A stretch of 9,591 nt of DNA from NCBI GenBank assembly GCA_002509325.1, contig DADO01000090.1, positions 1,359-10,949 of the forward strand, given 5' to 3'. The notes under the pieces are model-generated. The model was given only the letters and a program-made list of their open reading frames with translations, was not told where the DNA came from and did no database searches. Source of the DNA: Methanosarcina sp. UBA402. Its GTDB lineage: Archaea; Halobacteriota; Methanosarcinia; Methanosarcinales; Methanosarcinaceae. Of the stretch, positions 1 to 6,156 are shown one piece after another (the first letter of the stretch is position 1; each line of letters starts with the position of its first letter). Made by a program: the position numbers and the translations under genes.

Positions 1-65
1 ATGTTTGGAACAATTCGTATCTTAACCGAATCCAAATGCAATTGAATTAAAATTTGAATTAAGAG

Positions 66-875
66 TCATGCATTTTTCCCGGTACCTTTGTCACCGGTTC
101 TGCCTCTAATGACGTTGCCAAAATACATACAACCTTCCATTGGGATAGTTGGCATATCAGGAGACTCGTTAACCATAATTACAGGAGCTCCCCGGATTAG
201 CACGCAGGGTACTCTTTCAGCGGTTTCTCCCATAAGGAGTTCGGCAGCAGAGACGAGGTTGTCTGCTACAGCTTTATAAGTGATACGGAGAGTTTTTCCA
301 TAGATGTCGCTGGTTCCCCTGACATCCTCCACAGGTACAAACCCTGAAACCCCAAGTGCAATTCCCGAGCAACCAAGCCTGAGAGGTTGAGTTCTGCTGT
401 CCCCTATAATTACCCCCAGCCTGCATGAATAATGCTGCTCAAGCCTGCTCCTTATCTTTTCCGAGCTTTTTCGCGGGTCTTCTGGAAGCAAGGTTACATG
501 GCCTTCAGGGGCATTGGAAGCATCAATTCCTGCATTCGGAGCTAGAACGCCTTTTGTAATTGTAAGAGCGGCTCCGGGCACACCCCCAAAAATTTCATCG
601 CATTCCTGGAGTACGAGTTCCATTTCCCTAGGATCGATTCCGTACTGTTCCCCAAGCTCCTTTGCCCTTTTGCCTGGAGTGACGCTTGCAAGCTTGACGA
701 CTCTTCTTTCCGCCGTGCCAACTGCAGACTCGGCAAGTACGAAAATGTCCCCATCAACAGGAACAAGACCTGCGTCCTCGAGGGCCGTTTCTAGAATCTG
801 TACGATATCGTCCCCTTCCCTGATAATAGGGGTCTTAATCCCAAACATCTGGATAGAAGTCTTTTCTGAACTCAT
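66..875 (-). CDS. cofE: CofE-family protein, probable coenzyme F420-0:L-glutamate ligase (269 aa)
   Basis: Family role: GTP- and metal-dependent addition of L-glutamate to F420-0, and then gamma-linked glutamates, in the cytoplasm; F420 is the hydride carrier of methanogenesis. Seen in the sequence: the family block NAGIDASNAPEGHVTLLPED at residues 114-133, then a C-terminal half with IGDS (157-160), a Gly-rich stretch GCSGIALGVSGF (168-179), VRGTSDIYG (185-193) and the aDnl..AAeLLMGE helix (204-217). The length is close to the usual 245-260 aa, with an extra tail of about 25 residues. The segment that in the characterised enzymes reads roughly SDT..R..R.G is here GDSRTQPLRLG, so a CofE paralogue with another substrate is possible. 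The ATG at 875 has only a weak purine-rich upstream element (AAAGG); an in-frame ATG at 848 is an alternative. The family call is firm, the exact substrate less so. Confidence 0.8.
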   Translation of the reverse strand: MSSEKTSIQMFGIKTPIIREGDDIVQILETALEDAGLVPVDGDIFVLAESAVGTAERRVVKLASVTPGKRAKELGEQYGIDPREMELVLQECDEIFGGVPGAALTITKGVLAPNAGIDASNAPEGHVTLLPEDPRKSSEKIRSRLEQHYSCRLGVIIGDSRTQPLRLGCSGIALGVSGFVPVEDVRGTSDIYGKTLRITYKAVADNLVSAAELLMGETAERVPCVLIRGAPVIMVNESPDMPTIPMEGCMYFGNVIRGRTGDKGTGKNA

Positions 876-959
876 ATTCTGCTGCCTTTTGAAGCTTTGG
901 AAGCTAATGATTAGCTTGGTTTGCTGAACCGCGTGGGCTGCTTAACCAAAAATAGATGC

Positions 960-995
960 GAGATCAAATCGTAAAATGAGATCAAATCGTAAAAT
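960..995. repeat. Perfect 18-bp tandem duplication
   Basis: The unit GAGATCAAATCGTAAAAT occurs twice head to tail (960-977 and 978-995) without mismatch, about 85 bases upstream of the cofE start. Its perfection suggests a recent slippage event. No function is evident. Confidence 0.9.
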
Positions 996-1034
996 GCCGC
1001 AAGATATTGATAAATGTATCCTAAAATCCGAAAA

Positions 1035-1048
1035 AATTTATTTATATC
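1035..1048 (-). promoter_or_regulatory. Candidate TATA box for cofE
   Basis: On the minus strand this reads GATATAAATAAA, close to the archaeal TATA consensus, in an AT-rich setting. Initiation about 25 bases downstream would give a leader of roughly 135-140 bases before the cofE ATG. The assignment rests only on resemblance. Confidence 0.35.
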
Positions 1049-1157
1049 AAAATTTGAAAATAAGAAAGTGTCTCCAGTAAATTAACTGGAATAACTAAAG
1101 GTAAAACTAAAGGTAACTTCCAGATAGATCAAAATCTAACTTGAAATACTTTTTCAT

Positions 1158-1233
1158 GAGTGCGTACATTGAGCGTACTTTGAGCGTACTTCGAGCGTAC
1201 TTTGAGCGTACTTTGAGCGTACTTTGAGCGTAC
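1158..1233. repeat. 11-bp tandem array, six units plus one degenerate unit
   Basis: Units of the form TTTGAGCGTAC start at 1168, 1179, 1190, 1201, 1212 and 1223. The first unit begins ATT and the third TTC; the others are identical. A degenerate unit GAGTGCGTAC precedes them at 1158-1167. The array lies just after the stop of the DUF1638 gene and 280-360 bases upstream of cofE. The period is near one helical turn, so each unit shows almost the same face of the DNA. It could be a phased protein-binding site or a neutral minisatellite. Confidence 0.92.
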
Positions 1234-1261
1234 TTTTAGAGATGGTTTATTAAGAGATAGT

Positions 1262-2074
1262 TTATAGTGAATGCTTCAGTTCACTGTAACACCTTTCGAA
1301 GATAGCTTGTTCAGCCTTGATCTCTGTTATTCCAAACTCATAGAAGGCTGCAAATTCCCTTACCCTGGGTTCAAAATTATGCTGGTATTTTAAGCCGGTA
1401 TTGATTTTTGCCACCTGAGTATACCTGGCAGCTTTGAATACACGCTTTGACTCCTCAAGAGCTTCTAGACTCTGGGCAAATCCATTAGCTACTACCATTT
1501 TTTCCCAGTTGGCAGCCCACATCGGAGTAATCATAAAAGTCTTCTCCTCTTTATTCTCTCCACTTAAGTCCTTTCTTGCTTCCATGAATGCTTTTTTGCC
1601 CCCAAGGGTTGCACAGATGCAGTTGTCAACGATATTTCCTTCAGCGTCCCTGAGTAATACGAGAGGACGGTCAAGGTAATTAAAATCTTTCTCGATGTCT
1701 TTAAACACGTTCCCACAAAGTCCATAGAGCAAAAGCAACCCGTCTGAGAAGAGCGCCATTCTTAGAATGGCATCATATACATTCATTTTCAGCCTGGTAC
1801 TGTTTTTTTCCTTACCAACAATTTCGAGAATGTTGAGCACAAGAATTAACCCGGCCCCCCTATTTTGCTGGAAATTCCTGAAATTTCTGTGTGTCTCGAT
1901 ATCTTTAAGAACAATTTCCTGGTAGGGAACGCCAGTTTTCTCAAACTTTCGCACAATATCCTCAGAACTCTCATTTTTTAGTATTAGAATTTCATCCACC
2001 TTTTTATCATGTTTCAGGAGATGAACAATTTCATCTTCAAAGATTTTGCATGAAACGATGCTTATTACCTTCAT
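1262..2074 (-). CDS. DUF1638 family protein (270 aa)
   Basis: No reaction is established for this family. As recalled, DUF1638 genes occur in methanogens and some anaerobic bacteria near corrinoid proteins and methyltransferases. Seen here: an N-terminal strand with a Cys (MKVISIVSCKIFEDEI), the diagnostic segment DGLLLLYGLCGN at 111-122, and NCICATLGGKKAF at 151-163. Cysteines at 9, 120, 152, 154 and 262 could bind a metal or cofactor. There is no signal peptide or membrane segment. The start is placed at ATG 2074 because AAAGGTGG lies just upstream with good spacing; the longer frame from 2128 adds 18 residues of low-complexity sequence without a ribosome site and runs into the decayed gene upstream. 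The neighbouring corrinoid-protein remnant on the same strand fits the family's usual context and suggests this is the survivor of a former methyltransferase operon. Confidence 0.8.
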   Translation of the reverse strand: MKVISIVSCKIFEDEIVHLLKHDKKVDEILILKNESSEDIVRKFEKTGVPYQEIVLKDIETHRNFRNFQQNRGAGLILVLNILEIVGKEKNSTRLKMNVYDAILRMALFSDGLLLLYGLCGNVFKDIEKDFNYLDRPLVLLRDAEGNIVDNCICATLGGKKAFMEARKDLSGENKEEKTFMITPMWAANWEKMVVANGFAQSLEALEESKRVFKAARYTQVAKINTGLKYQHNFEPRVREFAAFYEFGITEIKAEQAIFERCYSELKHSL

Positions 2075-2177
2075 TGCTACCACCTTTTCGGGTTTCTCCG
2101 GTCTGGCGGAGAACTCTAAACCTTTCATTCTAGTCTTTTTTCATTTACAATCGACATCCTCCTGGCAAGCCCATTAA

Positions 2178-2205
2178 CAATCGCATTATTTAGCAATCGC
2201 ATTAT
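2178..2205. repeat. Tandem duplication, offset 16 bp
   Basis: CAATCGCATTAT occurs at 2178-2189 and again at 2194-2205. On the minus strand this places a stop codon inside the corrinoid-protein remnant and shifts its frame by one base. Confidence 0.85.
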
Positions 2206-2253
2206 AGGCGTCTACCCCCTTCATCGAGAGCTTTTGTGCCAGTTCTTCTGCAG

Positions 2254-2315
2254 GTTTCTCATTTCCTTGTTTCTTTGTTTCTCGTTTCCTTCAATGACAG
2301 TTCCTTCAATGACAG
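2254..2315. repeat. Two adjacent short tandem duplications, 23 and 15 bp
   Basis: GTTTCTCATTTCC (2254-2266) recurs with one mismatch at 2277-2289, an offset of 23. TTCCTTCAATGACAG (2286-2300) is repeated exactly at 2301-2315, an offset of 15. The first shifts the frame of the corrinoid-protein remnant; the second adds five residues in frame. Confidence 0.88.
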
Positions 2316-2352
2316 CATCCGCTAAAATTTTTAATATTTCTTCCTTTGCCAC

Positions 2353-2775
2353 ATGCCCCCAGGGTTATTTTCAGCTGGATATTTCAGGATTTTGAGTTTT
2401 CTTCCACAGAAAATAATGCTATAAATTTACTGCTAATCGCAAAAAACCATTATCTACTCAATTATATATGCTATATATGCTACAATTTCATAAACATTTT
2501 CTGTGTAGTAAAAAACTGGTAGTGTACACTAACCAAAAATTCGTAAAATAAGGTAGCGCCGTTTTCCATAATTTTGGTAAAACCTCAAATAATTTGTACC
2601 AAATTAAGGATTCCTACAGAGCCAAAAATGAAAATTAACGGCACAAAATAAGATTTTTTGTATTATAGAACATTAAGCTTGTTGGATCTGGGTCCTGTTC
2701 AAAACTGTATAATTTATGTATTCCAACCAGACAGTTTTAATTTCCCTTAATAGACTTTAAAAAAGAGGTTTGGCA
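2353..2775. other. Divergent spacer between the pseudogene and alaX
   Basis: This is an AT-rich region of about 420 bases with no credible gene. It includes a doubled TATATATGC element near 2463-2480 and should contain promoters in both directions: one for alaX near its right end and one for the minus-strand remnant/DUF1638 unit, possibly the minus-strand AAATTTATAG at about 2410-2420. Confidence 0.55.
2706..2718 (+). promoter_or_regulatory. Candidate TATA box for alaX
   Basis: TGTATAATTTATG lies about 60 bases before the alaX ATG. With initiation about 25 bases downstream, the leader would be around 35-40 bases and would include the GAGGT ribosome site at 2765-2769. Predicted from spacing and composition only. 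Confidence 0.4.
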
Positions 2776-3507
2776 ATGGCAGAGGCGCTTTACTTCCTTG
2801 ATTGTTACCTGAAAGAGTTCGAAGCAACTGTCGAAAAGGTGACTGATGATAGATTTGTAGTTCTTGACCGTACTGCTTATTATCCCGAAAGCGGGGGTCA
2901 GCCCAACGACACCGGAAAATTAGTCCACGAATCCGATGGGGATGAGTTTGATGTCCTGTATGCCGGTAAGTTCAATGGAGAAATCAGTCATGAGATAGCT
3001 GGTGAAAATATTTCTAAAGGGTTAAAAGCAGGGGACAGGGTGAAAGGACTCATAGACTGGACCCGCCGTTACAGGCACATGCGCATGCATACAGCAACCC
3101 ACGTAATCGCAAATGTAATTGAAAAGGAGGCAGGAGCCCAGATAACTGGAAACCAGCTTGGCCTTGACCAGAGCAGGGTAGATTTCAGCCTTGAGGTTTT
3201 TGACAGGGGGAAATTTGCTGAGTATGAGAGAATAGCCAACGACATTATAGCCCGGAAAATTCCTGTTAATCTCTACCTTGTAAGCCGCAAAGAAGCCGAA
3301 GAGAAGCTTTCACGGTTAACCACGCTTGCTAAAGGCTTTTCCGATAAAATAGAAGAAGTGCGCATGGTCGAAATAGAAGGAGTAACGATCGAAGCCTGCG
3401 GAGGGACCCACGTTAAAAACACTGAGGAAATAAAAGGCATCAAGATCACAAAACTTCAAAATAAAGGGAAGAGCAACAGGAGAATGTACTTTACACTTGT
3501 GGATTAA
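2776..3507 (+). CDS. alaX: Alanyl-tRNA editing protein AlaX, medium (AlaX-M) type (243 aa)
   Basis: Free-standing homologue of the alanyl-tRNA synthetase editing domain; such proteins deacylate Ser-tRNA(Ala) (and Gly-tRNA(Ala)) in trans in the cytoplasm. Seen here: an N-terminal beta-barrel part with the Gly-rich motif ESGGQPNDTG (38-47), then the zinc-binding editing core with H105-T-A-T-H109 (HxxxH) and C208-G-G-T-H212 (CxxxH). All four zinc ligands are present, so it should be active. At 243 residues with both domains it fits the AlaX-M class rather than the short AlaX-S or the long AlaX-L. The ATG at 2776 is chosen over an in-frame TTG at 2770 because GAGGT ends six bases before the ATG but touches the TTG. 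It is the only plus-strand gene in the window and is convergent with metV, so it is probably transcribed alone. Confidence 0.94.
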   Translation: MAEALYFLDCYLKEFEATVEKVTDDRFVVLDRTAYYPESGGQPNDTGKLVHESDGDEFDVLYAGKFNGEISHEIAGENISKGLKAGDRVKGLIDWTRRYRHMRMHTATHVIANVIEKEAGAQITGNQLGLDQSRVDFSLEVFDRGKFAEYERIANDIIARKIPVNLYLVSRKEAEEKLSRLTTLAKGFSDKIEEVRMVEIEGVTIEACGGTHVKNTEEIKGIKITKLQNKGKSNRRMYFTLVD

Positions 3508-3590
3508 GCTCTGGACCGAACCTGAATCTAACCTGAGTTTTTTGGGATTTTGGAATAGGCTCTAAATAAAAAGATTAAAAATGAGGTTAC

Positions 3591-3677
3591 TTAAAACAAT
3601 GCTCCTGAAGGCATGGCTTTCAGGAGATAGGCACCTCAACTCTTTTAATCTTAAGACAATGCTCCTGAGGGGCATGG
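3591..3677. repeat. Imperfect direct repeat around the 3' end of metV
   Basis: The 20 bases starting at 3591 match those starting at 3651 at 18 of 20 positions, and both copies are followed by GCATGG (one extra G in the right-hand copy). The right copy lies inside the metV coding sequence and encodes HAPQEHCLK; the left copy spans the metV stop and the bases after it. Confidence 0.8.
3604..3624 (-). terminator. Hairpin at the metV stop codon
   Basis: CCTGAAGGC and GCTTTCAGG flank a three-base ATG loop and pair along nine positions (one G-U when transcribed). On the minus strand the metV TGA lies within the stem, and a T-rich stretch (ATTGTTTTAAG) follows. It may help end metV transcription or protect the 3' end against the converging alaX transcript. 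Confidence 0.4.
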
Positions 3678-4261
3678 ATCGTGTAAAGAAGATCAAGCTT
3701 CTTGATTTTTTTCAACCTATTATAAATCAAAGTCCATACACAATCGTTCTCTTTATTGACTTCGCACATCCCGTCAACAGTTCCTCCGCAGGGCCCATTC
3801 AAAAGCCCTTTTGGGCACTGTGCCTTGGGGCAGAGGCCTCCGAATTCACCAATCGTACATTCTCCGCACATTATACACTGGTTTGAAAGCAATTTGCCTT
3901 TACTCGAACCTCCAAGAGAGAGCGTATCATTTGAACCGAATACGGGCACCTCCGTTACATTGGCAACCGTTGAAACTCCACTACCACAGCCCATGACAAG
4001 GATACAACGCGCCTCATTTATTTTTTCATTTTTCTCGACCAGGGAGTCAAAAGACCGAATGCTACAGGCTGCGGTGGGGAGAGCCCAGCCCACTACATGC
4101 TTTCCGCTTTTCTCAAGCTGTCTGCACATCTCAAGCACTTCGGGCTCACCACCGGTCTTCAGTTTTGCAGCACAGACATTGCATCCGATAATGAATATAT
4201 CATCTTCGTCCTTTAACAGAGCCAGGATTTCCTCAAGGGGTTTTGTTGAAGTTATAATCAT
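3620..4261 (-). CDS. metV: MetV-like protein (methylene-THF reductase C-terminal/zinc-binding family, 213 aa)
   Basis: In acetogens MetV is the small, cysteine-rich partner of the reductase MetF in methylene-THF reduction. Seen here: IIGCNVCAAK (24-33), a middle block LVMGCGSGVSTVA (88-100), then the diagnostic cysteine cluster C129xxC132xxC135, C144, C149, the segment NGPCGGTVDGMCEV (155-168) and C174-V-W. Fifteen cysteines in 213 residues point to Fe-S or zinc binding. ATG 4261 is used because GAGGT precedes it by four bases and it begins two bases after the upstream stop; a longer frame from 4309 would overlap the upstream gene and lacks such a site. It follows the DHPS gene as TAA-tt-ATG, so the two are almost certainly co-translated. 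No metF lies in the window. It may act with a distant MetF, or with a different pterin enzyme; the family is sure, the partner is not. Confidence 0.82.
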   Translation of the reverse strand: MIITSTKPLEEILALLKDEDDIFIIGCNVCAAKLKTGGEPEVLEMCRQLEKSGKHVVGWALPTAACSIRSFDSLVEKNEKINEARCILVMGCGSGVSTVANVTEVPVFGSNDTLSLGGSSKGKLLSNQCIMCGECTIGEFGGLCPKAQCPKGLLNGPCGGTVDGMCEVNKENDCVWTLIYNRLKKIKKLDLLYTIHAPQEHCLKIKRVEVPIS

Positions 4262-4263
4262 AA

Positions 4264-5490
4264 TTACCTCAAATATCGATGTTCCAGATCTTTTCGGTTT
4301 GCAATACATTCGCAGATCATTTCGGCAATTAGTGGAAGAGAACGCGCCTGTCCTTCGAGCTTTCTGGCAAGGCGCCTTAGCTGAAGCAGAGTGCCCATTA
4401 CGAGCACATCAGTTGTTTCCGTTTCATGTGAGACAGCGTCCCTTGTCAGAGCCGCATCCCCTCCTCGGGCGAGAATCTCCTGTTTTATTATCAAAGCCTC
4501 CGTGGTCGTAAGATTACGGATTTTCAAGATGAGATGAACGCTTTTATCCTGCATTACCTGTGAGCCTGTTCTGGTAACCCCAAGTCTCCGCATTTCAATG
4601 GTTGCATCCTGTGGGGTCTTTACCTCAACCACAGAGACCTCATACCTGCCCTCTTTTACTATACTTGGCCTACTCCTGATAGCTCCTGAAAACTTTACAA
4701 CATCGGCGGTCTCAGGTACATCATGCGTGCGGACAATATGAGCACCTTTGTAGACTGCAATAGCTGCTGCAGCCAGGCTGCCATAGAGCCTTTCAGTTGC
4801 AGGTTTTCCAAGCACATCTCCTATGAAAGATTTTCTTGAGAGAGCTGCTAACAAGGGCTTTTCAAAAATTTTAAGGCGTTCAAAATCATCAAGGGTTTCA
4901 AAGTCATAGATAGAAAGTTTTTCTTCGATCCACCTGCCGGATGCAGGATCAAGTATGAGCTTTTCTGGATTTATGCCGCCTGCTTCAGCGGCCTGTATGA
5001 TGGAATCAAGGGATTCGATAATGGCATCCATCCCAATGGGATCACCCGGCACTTTATTTGAGGCCATGACAACAGCAGGGCACCCGTAATCTGCCACTAC
5101 TTCAATCATTTTGGGATCTGCTGTAAAACCGGAAACATCATTTATAATTTGAGCTCCTCTTTTGAGGGCTTCTTCTGCAATTTCAGAGAACATCGTATCC
5201 ACGGAAATCACAGCATCCACATTGCCTTCCAGCGCTTTAAGCACCGGCACAATACGTTCAAGTTCCTGTTTCCTGCTAATGGGCTCGGCATATAACCAGG
5301 TTGAACGGGCTCCGAGATCCAGGAAGGTTGCTCCCTCCTCAACCATTTTCAGAGCTATATCAAGCGCAGAATCCGGATTTACTACCGAATTTCCGTAAAA
5401 AGACTCGGGGCTAAAGTTAATAATACCCATTACATGTGCAGGGTATCGATCTCCTACTTTTATACCACATATATCAGTATCAACAACCAT
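4264..5490 (-). CDS. folP: Dihydropteroate synthase family protein with C-terminal extension (408 aa)
   Basis: Pterin-binding TIM barrel that joins a dihydropterin pyrophosphate to an arylamine: p-aminobenzoate in folate synthesis, or the ribofuranosyl-aminobenzene precursor in methanopterin synthesis. Family landmarks: MGIINFSPESF (21-31), DLGARST (58-64), SVDT (96-99), INDVSG (116-121), DP (181-182), SRKSF (218-222) and RTHDV (254-258), so the pterin pocket appears complete. Loop 2, normally STRPGA, is STWLYA here (63-68), lacking the conserved Arg. Residues from about 285 to 400 form an extra domain with IIKQEILARGGDAAL (334-348) and DVLVMGTLLQLRRL (361-374); similar sequence is recalled at the N terminus of clostridial DHPS. 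ATG 5490 is preferred over a TTG at 5499; GGTTG lies upstream. It is the first gene of a two-gene unit with metV. Which arylamine it uses cannot be decided from sequence. Confidence 0.8.
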   Translation of the reverse strand: MVVDTDICGIKVGDRYPAHVMGIINFSPESFYGNSVVNPDSALDIALKMVEEGATFLDLGARSTWLYAEPISRKQELERIVPVLKALEGNVDAVISVDTMFSEIAEEALKRGAQIINDVSGFTADPKMIEVVADYGCPAVVMASNKVPGDPIGMDAIIESLDSIIQAAEAGGINPEKLILDPASGRWIEEKLSIYDFETLDDFERLKIFEKPLLAALSRKSFIGDVLGKPATERLYGSLAAAAIAVYKGAHIVRTHDVPETADVVKFSGAIRSRPSIVKEGRYEVSVVEVKTPQDATIEMRRLGVTRTGSQVMQDKSVHLILKIRNLTTTEALIIKQEILARGGDAALTRDAVSHETETTDVLVMGTLLQLRRLARKLEGQARSLPLIAEMICECIANRKDLEHRYLR

Positions 5491-5502
5491 TTTTGACAAC
5501 CA

Positions 5503-5523
5503 GCTATATAGATTATAAATAAA
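5503..5523 (-). promoter_or_regulatory. Candidate TATA box for the DHPS-metV unit
   Basis: The minus strand reads TTTATTTATAATCTATATAG over this interval. Its centre is about 25 bases from the ATG at 5490, so transcription would begin at or very near the start codon and the message may be leaderless or have a very short leader. Confidence 0.4.
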
Positions 5524-6156
5524 TTAACACAGCCCGATGCTTTAATAGACATCGGCAAATAAATATTGTTAGAAACCGGATTCACAGGTAATCTGAGGAG
5601 CGGATATTTCAATGACATGTCTTTAAATAGAAAAAATATGCTTTATTTTGCTTTTTGGACCATTCTATGAAAATCCATTATTGCGCCACCAGAGGTTTCT
5701 GGACATGGGGGAGTTTAATCGATAGGCTATAATCAGAATAAAATAAACTATCGCTTTAATCATATATTAAATATATATCTGCTGGATCTACAGGTAGATT
5801 TATTAAGACATATTTAAACAAATTTTAAGGTTTACTCTAGATCTAATTTTACTGGCAGTATAACTTATAATAATAAACGTATATACCAAACCCAGTAATT
5901 ATTTGATCATTATATTTATTTTGATATCATCATTTTAATATAATTGTTAATGTTATTAGTAATAATAGTAAACTGCTATTACTAATAATAAACTGTTATT
6001 TAGTAAAATAGGCTTCAATAATACATAAAAATATTGATGTGTAGAATTAATTTGATACAATTAGGTAAGAAATCCTGCAAATTAATTAAAAAATTATCCA
6101 AAAAATAATACTACTAAAAAATAGAAAGTGCTATCAAAAGCAAAAAGCTTCAAAAA
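5524..6156. other. Long AT-rich spacer between folD and the DHPS gene
   Basis: About 630 bases with no credible gene on either strand. The left third is of mixed composition and contains a 21-codon plus-strand frame at 5667 that I do not accept as a gene. The rest is very AT-rich, with runs resembling TATA elements in both directions, a 6-bp inverted repeat (CGATAG 5720-5725, CTATCG 5748-5753) and a 12-bp inverted repeat listed separately. Confidence 0.55.
5953..5988. repeat. 12-bp perfect inverted repeat
   Basis: TTATTAGTAATA (5953-5964) is the reverse complement of TATTACTAATAA (5977-5988), separated by 12 bases. Each arm is itself nearly palindromic. A further related copy, TAATAATAAACTGTTATT, continues to 6000. 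It could be a binding site for a dimeric regulator or simply AT-rich slippage. Confidence 0.8.

Larger units (their letters stand above)
876..1261. other. Spacer upstream of cofE, no gene seen
   Basis: These 386 bases between the DUF1638 gene and cofE contain no credible coding frame on either strand. They hold an 18-bp tandem duplication, an AT-rich stretch with a TATA-like element on the minus strand, a doubled AACTAAAGGTA motif near 1093-1117, a small inverted repeat (CCAGT/ACTGG, 1074-1089) and an 11-bp tandem array. The cofE promoter most likely lies here. Confidence 0.6.
2125..2352 (-). pseudogene. Corrinoid protein remnant (MtbC/MtmC/MttC-like N-terminal domain)
   Basis: Not an open frame now. 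Reading the minus strand from a GTG at 2352 gives VAKEEILKILADAVIEG; a shifted frame then gives NEKPAEELAQKLSMKGVDAY; a further shift gives NAIVNGLARRMSIVNEKRLE before a stop. These three pieces follow in order the N-terminal four-helix cap of methyltransferase corrinoid proteins (keeil..l.dAvieg...ka.ela..al..GvdayeaI.nGla.gM.iV.ekfe). The breaks coincide with short duplications of 15, 23 and 16 bp; removing one copy of each joins the pieces into one continuous frame. The B12-binding domain with its DxHxxG motif, expected after another 20-30 residues, is absent: the sequence passes directly into the DUF1638 gene, so a deletion has also occurred. A full-length member has about 215 residues. 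The family call is by pattern recognition; the duplications are directly visible. Confidence 0.72.

Noticed and set aside
514..927. 137-codon plus-strand frame opposite cofE
   Set aside because: It is antisense to clear CofE motifs, is Ser/Pro/Ile-rich as expected of a complementary-strand frame, and has no supporting start site.
1158..1233. CRISPR-like array
   Set aside because: The units are 11 bp and contiguous, without unique spacers; no cas genes are in the window.
2126..2128. Upstream ATG as start of the DUF1638 gene
   Set aside because: It lies at the decayed end of the corrinoid remnant, has no ribosome site, and the added 18 residues are not family-like; ATG 2074 has AAAGGTGG upstream.
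3756..4511. 251-codon plus-strand frame opposite metV and the DHPS gene
   Set aside because: It spans the ends of two well supported minus-strand genes and has no family-like motif.
5667..5732. 21-codon plus-strand frame starting MKIHYCATRGFW in the long spacer
   Set aside because: It is too short, has no ribosome site and no recognised family; it could be a relic but nothing supports a gene.
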